Assembly (NCBI GenBank): GCA_021647405.1 | Contig: JAKIUU010000010.1 | Span: 1-64,000, forward strand | Direction of reading: 5' to 3' | Source: Flavobacteriaceae bacterium | Lineage (GTDB): Bacteria; Bacteroidota; Bacteroidia; Flavobacteriales; Flavobacteriaceae | Length of the DNA stretch: 64,000 nt | Shown: piece after piece, positions 5,867-13,318 of the stretch | How the letters are laid out: the number at the start of each line of letters is the position of its first letter | Numbering within the stretch: the stretch's first letter is position 1 | The notes under the pieces: model-generated | Database searches by the model: none | What the model was told of the DNA's origin: nothing | What the model saw: the letters and a program-made list of their open reading frames with translations, nothing else | Position numbers and translations under genes: made by a program

Positions 5867-6904
5867 ATGAAACCAAGATTAAAACTTCTCGACCGCTTTC
5901 TTACATTATGGATATTTTTAGCGATGATTATGGGTATAGGTATCGGTTATTTTTTTCCAAATGCGGCTAATTTTACCAATGCTTTATCGGTAGGAACAAC
6001 TAATATTCCATTGGCTATTGGTCTTATTTTAATGATGTATCCGCCACTGGCAAAAGTCGATTATAAATTATTACCCAAAGCTTTTAAAGATGTTAAATTG
6101 ATGCGCTTATCGCTCTTTTTAAATTGGATAGTAGGCCCAATTCTTATGTTTGCTTTGGCGCTGATTTTTTTACACGACTATCCGGGTTATATGACGGGAC
6201 TCATTTTAATAGGCTTGGCGCGATGCATTGCTATGGTTATTGTGTGGAACGATTTAGCGGGTGGCAGTCGTGAATATGGTGCGACACTTATCGCTTTAAA
6301 CAGTATTTTTCAGGTACTGACTTACAGTTTTTATGCTTGGTTATTTATTACTGTTTTACCAAAATACTTCGGTTTAGAAGGGTATGATGTGAATATTTCA
6401 ATTTTTGAAGTGGCAAAAAGTGTCCTTATTTATTTAGGAGTTCCGTTTTTAGCAGGTTATTTATCGCGTAAATATTTAACAAAATACAAAGGTGAAAATT
6501 GGTATAAGCGGACATTTATTCCCTTTATCTCACCTATTACATTAATTGCTTTGTTAGCTACAATTGTATTGATGTTTAGCCTTAAAGGCGATATGATTTT
6601 AGAACTTCCCTTCGATGTTTTAAGAATTGCTGTGCCGTTAATAATTTATTTTATCGTGATGTTTCTGACGAGCTTTTTTATAGCAAAATCGATGAAAGTA
6701 CCTTACGCTAAAAATGCATCAGTGGCTTTTACAGCTACAGGAAATAATTTTGAATTGGCGATTGCTGTGGCGATTGCCGTTTTCGGACTGAATTCAGCGC
6801 AAGCATTTACAGGTGTTATAGGGCCATTGGTTGAAGTGCCTGTATTGATTTTATTAGTCAAATTATCACTTTGGCTTAAAAAGAAATATTATAAATCGAT
6901 TTGA
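5867..6904 (+). CDS. acr3: ACR3-family arsenite efflux transporter
   Basis: 345 residues with about ten membrane helices. The hallmark GLARCIAMVIVWNDLA (about residues 118-133) carries the conserved Cys needed for arsenite transport in ACR3 proteins, and AFTATGNNFELAIAVAIAVF is the conserved ninth-helix region. It exports As(III), and possibly Sb(III), across the inner membrane using the proton gradient. It lies 181 bp after arsR, probably in one transcript, with arsC displaced downstream by an inserted four-helix-bundle gene. Length is full. Sometimes annotated arsB, but the sequence is ACR3-type, not ArsB-type. Confidence 0.92.
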   Translation: MKPRLKLLDRFLTLWIFLAMIMGIGIGYFFPNAANFTNALSVGTTNIPLAIGLILMMYPPLAKVDYKLLPKAFKDVKLMRLSLFLNWIVGPILMFALALIFLHDYPGYMTGLILIGLARCIAMVIVWNDLAGGSREYGATLIALNSIFQVLTYSFYAWLFITVLPKYFGLEGYDVNISIFEVAKSVLIYLGVPFLAGYLSRKYLTKYKGENWYKRTFIPFISPITLIALLATIVLMFSLKGDMILELPFDVLRIAVPLIIYFIVMFLTSFFIAKSMKVPYAKNASVAFTATGNNFELAIAVAIAVFGLNSAQAFTGVIGPLVEVPVLILLVKLSLWLKKKYYKSI

Positions 6905-6990
6905 AGATTGGTCGATTTGAAGATTTGAAATTTATGAGTATTGACAAATTAGTTCGTATTAATAATTATTGAATATTGTGAGTGAAAAAT
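6905..6990 (+). pseudogene. Remnant of an earlier four-helix-bundle unit
   Basis: After acr3, a GATTTGAAGATTTGAAATTT stretch resembling the 79-bp repeats is followed by ATGAGTATTGACAAA, similar to the start of the gene at 7096, then after a few codons by TTGAATATTGTGAG, which is identical to a segment inside that gene, and by AGTGAAAAATAA before the next repeat. The frame stops at 6970-6972. The simplest reading is an internally deleted older copy of the same unit. Confidence 0.4.
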
Positions 6991-6995
6991 AAACC

Positions 6996-7074
6996 GATTT
7001 GATGATGTGGCGATTTGAAGATTTGATAATTAAATTCATCACCAAATTAACACATCTTCAAATCATCAAATTAA
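6996..7074. repeat. 79-bp repeat, left copy, flanking the four-helix-bundle gene
   Basis: It matches the right copy (7446-7524) over 79 bp with about ten mismatches and no gaps, both ending in ACACATCTTCAAATCATCAA. It is built from ATTTGATGAT and ATTTGAAGAT words and their complements, so it can fold on itself. Confidence 0.75.
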
Positions 7075-7095
7075 TATATCATCAAATTAATTATT

Positions 7096-7443
7096 ATGAG
7101 AAATGACAAACAAAACCTAATTGTAGATTTAACAATTCAATTTGCATTAAACATCATTGAATATTGTGAGCTTTTAGAAACAAATAAAAAGTTTGTAATA
7201 GCTAGACAACTACTAAAATCTGGAACCTCAATTGGTGCCAATGTACACGAGTCACAGAATGCAGAAAGCAAAGCCGATTTTATTCACAAACTTAAAATTG
7301 CAGCCAAAGAAGCTGATGAAACGACATATTGGTTATTCTTATGCGAAAGATCTAAGAACTACCCTTTTAATAAGGCGTTAAAACCTAAATTAGAATCAAT
7401 AATAAAAGTATTGTCTAAAATAATAAGTTCCAGTAAAAAGTAA
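7096..7443 (+). CDS. Four-helix-bundle protein (23S rRNA intervening-sequence type)
   Basis: 115 residues, the usual length. Recognisable family features are DLTIQFALNIIEYCELL, ARQLLKSGTSIGANVHESQN with the conserved S-x-x-A-N-x-x-E core, and DFIHKLKIAAKEADETTYWL. Members are small helical bundles first found encoded in insertions within 23S rRNA and later as stand-alone genes; a biochemical role is not established. It sits between two 79-bp repeats, splitting acr3 from arsC, and reads in the same direction as the operon, so it would be transcribed with it. It looks like recently inserted cargo, not part of arsenic resistance. Confidence 0.85.
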   Translation: MRNDKQNLIVDLTIQFALNIIEYCELLETNKKFVIARQLLKSGTSIGANVHESQNAESKADFIHKLKIAAKEADETTYWLFLCERSKNYPFNKALKPKLESIIKVLSKIISSSKK

Positions 7444-7445
7444 TC

Positions 7446-7524
7446 AATTTGATGATGTGGCGATTTGATGATTTGAAAATTCTAGTCATCATCAAATCAA
7501 CACATCTTCAAATCATCAAATTAA
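7446..7524. repeat. 79-bp repeat, right copy
   Basis: Right partner of the repeat at 6996-7074, beginning AATTTGATGATGTGGCG. It starts 2 bp after the gene's stop codon and ends 4 bp before the arsC ATG, so the arsC ribosome-binding region has been replaced by repeat sequence. Confidence 0.75.
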
Positions 7525-7528
7525 ATAT

Positions 7529-7954
7529 ATGAAAATATTAATACTTTGTACAGGCAATTCGTGTCGCAGTCAAATGGCCGAAGGTTTTTTAAAATCGTTT
7601 GATAAAAACTTAGCCGTTTATTCTGCTGGCACAAAACCAACAAATCAAGTACATCCAAAAGTCCTTGAAGTTATGGCTGAATTGGATATCGATTTAAGCC
7701 CAAATAAACCAAAATCTGTCAACCAGTTTTTAGAAGACTCTTTTGATTATGTCATCACTGTTTGTGGCGGTGCCAAAGAAAGCTGCCCTATGTTTACAGG
7801 AAATGTCAAACACAGACTTCATATTGGTTTCGAAGATCCTGCAAATATTACAGGAACTGATTCAGAAATTACAACCGAATTCAGAAAAATAAGAAATCAA
7901 ATCAAGACCACTTTTTTTGAGTTTTATCTAAAAATAGAAAACCCGTCAAATTAA
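7529..7954 (+). CDS. arsC: Arsenate reductase, low-molecular-weight phosphatase type
   Basis: 141 residues. The P-loop CTGNSCRS gives the C-x5-R motif (Cys7, Arg13), and Cys79 and Cys86 (TVCGGAKESCP) correspond to the resolving disulfide pair of thioredoxin-coupled ArsC. It reduces arsenate to arsenite for export by ACR3. FEDPANITG is also conserved. The start ATG follows the right 79-bp repeat by 4 bp; no clear ribosome-binding site is visible. Its stop overlaps the stop of a convergent GHMP kinase gene by 3 bp (TAA at 7952-7954 against the minus-strand stop at 7951-7953). Confidence 0.92.
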   Translation: MKILILCTGNSCRSQMAEGFLKSFDKNLAVYSAGTKPTNQVHPKVLEVMAELDIDLSPNKPKSVNQFLEDSFDYVITVCGGAKESCPMFTGNVKHRLHIGFEDPANITGTDSEITTEFRKIRNQIKTTFFEFYLKIENPSN

Positions 7955-8868
7955 AAAGCTAAAACCATTTCGGTAAAAGGCATTACCGTTTTATAGCCTT
8001 TACTTTTAAAATACTGTGGTGTGTCATCATTACCTGTTGCTAAAATAAAATCGCCTCCCCAAGCCCCAAGACTTTTGATGCTGCCAAAATAATCGTTAAA
8101 TAAGCGCTGCTTAATGGGCTCTGTTTGGATGAGTTTGCCAATAATCATTTCGTGCTGATTTATCAATGTTTCGAAATCAGACAATTTTGTACAACTTAAC
8201 ATCTCTTTACTCATTTCTGATATCTCTAAAACAGCATTTTTAACAGCGCCTTTAAGGTTTTGATAATGCTTTATGCCTTCGCGTGAGTTTTGTTTCTTAT
8301 TGAGATACACAAAATACAATTGCGCTTTAAAATCGGGTTTAAAATCAACTATTTCAACAATAGGTTTTGTCTCTTTTAACCGATATAGAATAGGCTTGTC
8401 ATTCTGCGCGCAAGCCACGTCATAACCACTCCCGCCAAAGCATTTAAATTGTAATTCAAACGCATCAATTTGTGCCCATTGTGCCATATTATTGATAAGC
8501 GTTGAGGAGCTTCCCAATCCCCACTGACGTGGAAAACTGAGTTTGGTCTTTATCTTATAATTCTGATTTTCTTTTAAAAACGAGGGGTTTAATTCCCTTA
8601 CTGTTATTAATATTTTTTGAAGTTGTTGTGCTGTTTTTCCGCTCAAAGCGGAAGTCTTATCAAAAATAAAATCCGATAAGGTAAAACTTGCCTTGAACCA
8701 CAATGAGCCATTGGCATCATAACTTTCCCAAATCGATTGCTTATCATCAACAGCTTCTACACTTAATGATTGTCCGTATTTTGTAGGTAAAGCTAAGGCT
8801 AAAGCACCATCTAAGACAGTATATTCTGCAGATATAAGAAGTTTTCCGTGGCTGTAAAATTGTGTCAT
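7951..8868 (-). CDS. GYDIA-family GHMP kinase
   Basis: 305 residues. The GHMP ATP-binding motif appears as QWGLGSSSTLINN (about residues 114-126), and the group-defining GGSGYDVACAQ follows. The N-terminus SHGKLLISAEYTVLDG matches mevalonate-kinase-like proteins. In Bacteroidota this family stands near or substitutes in the mevalonate pathway for isoprenoids, probably phosphorylating mevalonate or a related intermediate; exact substrate not established from sequence. It lies 18 bp downstream of the membrane protein at 8887-9858 on the same strand, so the two probably share the promoter at 9916-9923. Confidence 0.85.
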   Translation of the reverse strand: MTQFYSHGKLLISAEYTVLDGALALALPTKYGQSLSVEAVDDKQSIWESYDANGSLWFKASFTLSDFIFDKTSALSGKTAQQLQKILITVRELNPSFLKENQNYKIKTKLSFPRQWGLGSSSTLINNMAQWAQIDAFELQFKCFGGSGYDVACAQNDKPILYRLKETKPIVEIVDFKPDFKAQLYFVYLNKKQNSREGIKHYQNLKGAVKNAVLEISEMSKEMLSCTKLSDFETLINQHEMIIGKLIQTEPIKQRLFNDYFGSIKSLGAWGGDFILATGNDDTPQYFKSKGYKTVMPFTEMVLAF

Positions 8869-8886
8869 AAAGCTAAGATATTAAAC

Positions 8887-9858
8887 TCAGACTTTTTTTC
8901 GGTTGTAAATAGGCAAAACAAACATCGCTAAACCGCCAAACACTAAAACCATTAAGGTTTGTGAAGTCCACACTATCCAGCCAAAAGCGCGGGCTGGATT
9001 ATTTTCTACACCATATAATATAAAAACACTGGCCACAAAAATAGGATAAGTTCCCAAACCGCCATTTGTTAAAGCCATACTGAGCCCGCCAACCACAAAA
9101 CCGACTACAATGGCACCAATAGGCAGATGACTAGTTTCGGGAATGGCGAAAGTCACCACATAAAACATCAACACATAAAGTGTCCAAATAAAAACTGTGT
9201 GAAGAATAAAAACAACTTTCTTTTTCATTTTAACAATACTCATCACGCCTTCTAAAAGCCCTTTTGCGAATTCTTTTATTTTTAACACAAAAGCTGATTT
9301 TGATGTTTTAAACACAAAGTAGAGAACCAAAGCTATCAGCGCTAAGCCACCTAAAATAATTACTTTATGCCAAGGATTTGAACCGCCGTCCTTAAATAAA
9401 TATTCAGACAACAGTTTAGTTTGCATAAAAAAGGCCATACCAATAATAGAAAAAAGCATAATAACATCGGCTACGCGTTCGGCTACAATGGTACCAAATG
9501 CTTTTTGAAAAGGAATGCCTTCGTATTTAGAAATAGCCGCTGCGCGTGCTACTTCGCCAGAACGTGGAATAACCAAATTGAGTAAATAAGCCACCAAAAC
9601 TGTTAAAACACTGTTGGTAAATTTGGGTTTATAGCCCAAAGGTTCTAACAAAAACTGCCAGCGATAAGCGCGTGATAAATGGCTCATTACAGCCAAAACA
9701 ATAGATAAAAACACCCATCCATAATGGGCTGTTTGAAATGATTTTTTAACCGATTGAAAATCGGACGGTGTAAATTTTGATAGCGAATACCAAATAAGTC
9801 CCAGACCAAATATAATTGGAAGGCTTATAAATAGGGTTTTTCTAAGTTTTTTTGACAA
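8887..9858 (-). CDS. Lysylphosphatidylglycerol synthase TM-region-like (YbhN/UPF0104) membrane protein
   Basis: 323 residues with about eight membrane helices. Conserved positions include SHLSRAYRWQFLLEPLG, NLVIPRSGEVARAAAISKYEG and a glycine-rich GGLSMALTNGGLGTYPI near the C-terminus, as in the flippase-like domain of MprF without the catalytic domain. Members are thought to move lipid or lipid-linked substrates; the actual substrate is unknown. First gene of a two-gene unit with the GHMP kinase. The gap to panC (9859-9972) carries only the promoter, with no panD. Confidence 0.82.
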   Translation of the reverse strand: MSKKLRKTLFISLPIIFGLGLIWYSLSKFTPSDFQSVKKSFQTAHYGWVFLSIVLAVMSHLSRAYRWQFLLEPLGYKPKFTNSVLTVLVAYLLNLVIPRSGEVARAAAISKYEGIPFQKAFGTIVAERVADVIMLFSIIGMAFFMQTKLLSEYLFKDGGSNPWHKVIILGGLALIALVLYFVFKTSKSAFVLKIKEFAKGLLEGVMSIVKMKKKVVFILHTVFIWTLYVLMFYVVTFAIPETSHLPIGAIVVGFVVGGLSMALTNGGLGTYPIFVASVFILYGVENNPARAFGWIVWTSQTLMVLVFGGLAMFVLPIYNRKKV

Positions 9859-9915
9859 AAGATCGTTTTATAAATGTCTGTTGCGATGCTTGGGAATATT
9901 AATTATCCCTTGACG

Positions 9916-9923
9916 CAAATATA
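9916..9923 (-). promoter_or_regulatory. -7 box (TATATTTG) of the flippase-like/GHMP kinase unit
   Basis: CAAATATA on the plus strand reads TATATTTG on the minus strand, followed by a leader of about 50 nt before the ATG at 9858. Confidence 0.6.
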
Positions 9924-9972
9924 GTTATTTTACTGTTTTTGACTTCTTTTATTTAAAATATTACTTGTTTTA

Positions 9973-10812
9973 TTACATGGCGATATTGTCAATTAATCTA
10001 ACCTGACCTGCATAAACGGCAATAAAGGCGCGGTACTCTTTATTTGTTTCTATTTTTTTTGCCGTTTTAAGACTTTGGGTGTCTGCAATTATAAAATATT
10101 CTAATTTAAAAAAGGGATGTGACTTGAAAACTTCTTTAACTTCCTCATTCAGTTTTTTAAAATTTTGTTTTTTAAAATTGATTTTAGTTTTTTGCAAGCA
10201 CTTATAAATAAGGCTGGCTTCATTGCGTTGTTCAGCAGATAAACGTTCGTTTCTTGAACTCATAGCCAAACCATTTGGTTCTCTAAAAATGGGACAAGGC
10301 ACTATATGTACAGGCAACTTAAAAAGTTTTACCATCTTTTTAATAACACATAATTGCTGGTAATCTTTTTCGCCAAAATAGGCCTTTGTGGGCTTTATAA
10401 TTTCGAATAAGCGTTTTACAACTGTGCCTACGCCATCAAAATGACCTGGTCTAAATTTGCCTTCCATTTCTAACGCAAGGCCGCCAAAATTAAAAGTTTC
10501 TGAAACCTGACCTTTAGGATACATTTCTTGAGCCGAAGGTGTCAGAACAATATCGCATCCTACCTGTTTTAACAAGGTCAAATCGGCCTTTAAAGTTTTG
10601 GGATAACTTAACAAATCTGTATTGTTGTTAAATTGTGTGGGATTTATAAAAATACTCACCACAACGATATCATTTTCGTTTATTGCTTGTATGATTAACG
10701 ACAAATGACCCTCGTGTAACGCCCCCATTGTAGGAACACAGCCAATTGTTTTATTGGTGTAATTTTTATTTAAAAACTTTTGAAAATTACTGAGCTTATC
10801 AAAAACCTTCAT
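9973..10812 (-). CDS. panC: Pantoate--beta-alanine ligase
   Basis: 279 residues, full length. VPTMGALHEGHLSLI carries the PTMG and H-x-G-H nucleotide-binding motifs, FINPTQFNNNTDL the pantoate-binding region, GHFDGVGTVV and AYFGEKDYQQL are conserved, and AMSSRNERL is the KMSKS-like loop. It joins pantoate and beta-alanine with ATP to make pantothenate, the precursor of CoA. A TAAGTTTG -7 box lies upstream (10844-10851). panD, which usually accompanies panC in this family of bacteria, is not present on either side. Confidence 0.95.
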   Translation of the reverse strand: MKVFDKLSNFQKFLNKNYTNKTIGCVPTMGALHEGHLSLIIQAINENDIVVVSIFINPTQFNNNTDLLSYPKTLKADLTLLKQVGCDIVLTPSAQEMYPKGQVSETFNFGGLALEMEGKFRPGHFDGVGTVVKRLFEIIKPTKAYFGEKDYQQLCVIKKMVKLFKLPVHIVPCPIFREPNGLAMSSRNERLSAEQRNEASLIYKCLQKTKINFKKQNFKKLNEEVKEVFKSHPFFKLEYFIIADTQSLKTAKKIETNKEYRAFIAVYAGQVRLIDNIAM

Positions 10813-10843
10813 CCCATATATTTAAATAATTGTTAAAACCTTG

Positions 10844-10851
10844 CAAACTTA
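10844..10851 (-). promoter_or_regulatory. -7 box (TAAGTTTG) of panC
   Basis: CAAACTTA on the plus strand reads TAAGTTTG toward panC. It is arranged back to back with the rightward box at 10884-10891. Confidence 0.55.
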
Positions 10852-10883
10852 CTACATTAAGGCAATAACTACATAATTTTTAG

Positions 10884-10891
10884 TAATTTTG
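10884..10891 (+). promoter_or_regulatory. -7 box (TAATTTTG) of the glycogen synthase-like/DUF4270/glmS unit
   Basis: TAATTTTG gives a leader of about 20 nt before the ATG at 10919. A possible TTG start at 10889 lies inside this box, which argues against it being used. Confidence 0.6.
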
Positions 10892-10918
10892 CATATTCAA
10901 ATTCATAGAGAAGAAGTT

Positions 10919-11737
10919 ATGAAGGATAAGAGAGTGTTGTATGTGTCTTCTGAAGTAAGTCCTTATTTGCCAGAAAATGAACTTTCAAAAATGTCTTTTG
11001 AAGTTCCTAAGATGGTTCATAATAAAGGCGGTCAGATTCGCATTTTTATGCCACATTTTGGTATAATTAACGAACGAAGGCATCAGTTACACGAAGTTAT
11101 CAGGCTTTCTGGGATGAACCTTATTATTAATGATTTAGATATGCCTCTTATTATAAAAGTGGCTTCTATACCCAAAGAGCGCATGCAAGTGTACTTTATA
11201 GATAATGATGATTATTTTAAACGTAAGGCCATTTATAAAGACGAAAATGGCAAAATGTTTGACGATAATGATGAACGTGCTATATTTTTTGCAAGAGGTG
11301 TTGTAGAAACTGTTAAAAAACTCAATTGGATGCCAGATGTGATTCATATTAGTGGATGGATGGCCTCTTTGCTTCCTTTATATCTTAAAACATATTATGC
11401 AGACGAACCTTTATTTAAAAACAGTAAAATAGTAACTTCATTATTTAATACCAATAAATTTAGCAGTAGTTTGAACAGCAATTTAATTGATAAATTATTA
11501 TTTGATGATATCGACGAAAATAAACTTACGAGTCTAAAAACACCTAATTATTCTAACCTTCTTAAAATTGCTATTGAAAATTCTGATGCCGTAGTTAAAG
11601 GTACAGAAAAGCTTCCCAAACAAATCGAAACCTATCTTGACACCTTAGACAAGCCTGTTTTAGATTACCAAACCGAAGATGGTTTTAAAGAAGCTTATAT
11701 CAATTTTTACACAAATCATGTTTTAAACGAAAAATAG
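10919..11737 (+). CDS. Glycogen/starch synthase-like protein, N-terminal GT5 domain only
   Basis: 272 residues from the ATG at 10919 (MKDKRVLYVSSEVSPYLPE). The N-terminal starch synthase catalytic domain is recognisable (VSSEVSPY, GGQIRIFMPHFGIINERRHQ, DDNDERAIFFARGVVE, PDVIHISGWMASLLPLYLK). The C-terminal half of normal glycogen synthases (about 480 residues, with the E-x7-E motif) is absent, and the K-x-G-G-L loop is replaced by ENELSK. It may not synthesise glycogen; a sugar-nucleotide-binding or divergent role is possible. The first residue run before 10919 overlaps the promoter. It is followed 12 bp later by DUF4270, a conserved order in flavobacteria. Confidence 0.82.
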   Translation: MKDKRVLYVSSEVSPYLPENELSKMSFEVPKMVHNKGGQIRIFMPHFGIINERRHQLHEVIRLSGMNLIINDLDMPLIIKVASIPKERMQVYFIDNDDYFKRKAIYKDENGKMFDDNDERAIFFARGVVETVKKLNWMPDVIHISGWMASLLPLYLKTYYADEPLFKNSKIVTSLFNTNKFSSSLNSNLIDKLLFDDIDENKLTSLKTPNYSNLLKIAIENSDAVVKGTEKLPKQIETYLDTLDKPVLDYQTEDGFKEAYINFYTNHVLNEK

Positions 11738-11749
11738 CTTACCATATTT

Positions 11750-13312
11750 ATGATAACAAAAAATTTAAGTATTACTAAATACGTAATAATTATTGCTGTA
11801 TTTTTAATAGGTCTTATAGCTTGCGAAAGAGATATTAAAGGAATTGGTATCGGTTTAGTAGACAACAATAAGTTTGATACAAATGTTTTACTTTCTAACT
11901 TAACAGCTTATAACAAAAACGTAGATTCAGTAAGGGTTGATAGCTTACCTCAATATGTGCTTGGTGTCAATCAAAATAATATATTTGGAAAAACTACAGC
12001 CTCAATTGCCAGTCAGTTATCACTACCTTCATCTGGTGTAGATTTTGGAATAAATCCCACCATTGATTCTGTTATATTAGACATCCCTTATTACAGCACA
12101 AAAACAGGTACCTTAACATTGAGAGACCCCAACTCATCAAACGATATTGATTCTATTACTATTCCAACATACCAATTAGACTCTATTATTGGAAATGCAA
12201 ACGACTCATTTCAAATTACAGTATCAGAGCTAGGTACTTTTTTAAATAGTTTAGACCCTCTTGATCCTACAAAACGAAAAAAGTATTTCTCTAATAGATC
12301 TTTCAATACTAAAAGTCCAGACCTTTATTCGGGTACATTCAGTCCAAATGCAAACGATACTGTTGCTTACATTAATCACAAGGATTTTGATGGTGCCGTT
12401 TTTGATATTGACACAATAAAAAATTCAAATGGCACTCCTTCAATGAAATTACCTTTAGATAAAGATTTTTTTCAAAGCAATTTCATAAATCAGAGCAGTT
12501 CGGTTTCTTTTAGTTCGCTTGATGAATTTACCCACTACTTTAGAGGTCTTTATATCAGCGCCTCTGGTGCAAACGGATCTTTGCTAACCCTTCCTTTGGC
12601 TACTGGTAATGTGAGTATTTATTATTCAAATGATGTCTCTTCTACTGATGCTGATGGTGTAACAACAATTGTACGCACAAAACAAGTTAAGGCTTTTCCT
12701 TTAAGAGGCATTAAAGCAAATAAATTTAATCACGATTATAGCCTCGCCACCTCGGCCATTCAAACCCGCTTATCAAACCCCGATGAAGTTAATGGCGAGC
12801 AAAAACTTTACGTACAAGGCGCTTCAGGGTCTATAATTGTTTTAAACCTCTTTTCTGATGGTAATTTAGAAGAATTGCGTTCAAAAAATTGGTTGATAAA
12901 CGAAGCCAATTTAAAACTCTACGTAGACAGAAATGAAACTAGTGGCAATTTACCAAACAGGTTATTTATATATAACCTTGATGACAACTCACATGTTATA
13001 GATATTCTTTCTGAAGGTATAAATGTATTAGATGGTACTTTGTATAATGACAGCAATGGAGATCCTAGTTATTATAAATTTAAAATAACCAAATACATTA
13101 GTCAAGTACTTAAGCAAGAAAACCCAAGAAAATTATCTAAATTAGCAATTAAGTTAATTAGCCGTTTTGATGTGCCAAATTTTTCAAGATTATCTGATAC
13201 AATCATCAAGCCTTTTAACTGGAATCCAAAAGGAGTGGCTATTTTTGGAAATAAAGAACTTAGTGATAAAAAATTATCTTTAGAGATTTTTTATACAGAA
13301 ATTAGAAACTAG
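11750..13312 (+). CDS. DUF4270 lipoprotein
   Basis: 520 residues with lipobox GLIAC (Cys25) after a hydrophobic signal, followed by ERDIKGIGIGLVDNN. The body is a large beta-rich domain with VDSVRVDSLPQYVLGVNQN, FGINPTIDSVILDIPYYS and the NWLINEANLKLYVDR segment near residue 380, the pattern of DUF4270. Function is not established; it is expected at the cell envelope. It lies 12 bp after the glycogen synthase-like gene and 6 bp before glmS, so the three are probably one operon. Confidence 0.85.
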   Translation: MITKNLSITKYVIIIAVFLIGLIACERDIKGIGIGLVDNNKFDTNVLLSNLTAYNKNVDSVRVDSLPQYVLGVNQNNIFGKTTASIASQLSLPSSGVDFGINPTIDSVILDIPYYSTKTGTLTLRDPNSSNDIDSITIPTYQLDSIIGNANDSFQITVSELGTFLNSLDPLDPTKRKKYFSNRSFNTKSPDLYSGTFSPNANDTVAYINHKDFDGAVFDIDTIKNSNGTPSMKLPLDKDFFQSNFINQSSSVSFSSLDEFTHYFRGLYISASGANGSLLTLPLATGNVSIYYSNDVSSTDADGVTTIVRTKQVKAFPLRGIKANKFNHDYSLATSAIQTRLSNPDEVNGEQKLYVQGASGSIIVLNLFSDGNLEELRSKNWLINEANLKLYVDRNETSGNLPNRLFIYNLDDNSHVIDILSEGINVLDGTLYNDSNGDPSYYKFKITKYISQVLKQENPRKLSKLAIKLISRFDVPNFSRLSDTIIKPFNWNPKGVAIFGNKELSDKKLSLEIFYTEIRN

Positions 13313-13318
13313 CATTTT

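Noticed and set aside
6996..7524. CRISPR array from the ATTTGATGATTTGAAGAT words
   Set aside because: The words are not evenly spaced with unique spacers; they form two 79-bp imperfect palindromic repeats around one gene.
10889..10918. TTG start for the glycogen synthase-like gene
   Set aside because: It lies inside the -7 promoter box, so it cannot be in the transcript; the ATG at 10919 starts the conserved sequence.
13200..13318. glmS ribozyme or riboswitch
   Set aside because: Only 6 bp separate DUF4270 and glmS, and no ribozyme core is visible in the preceding coding sequence.
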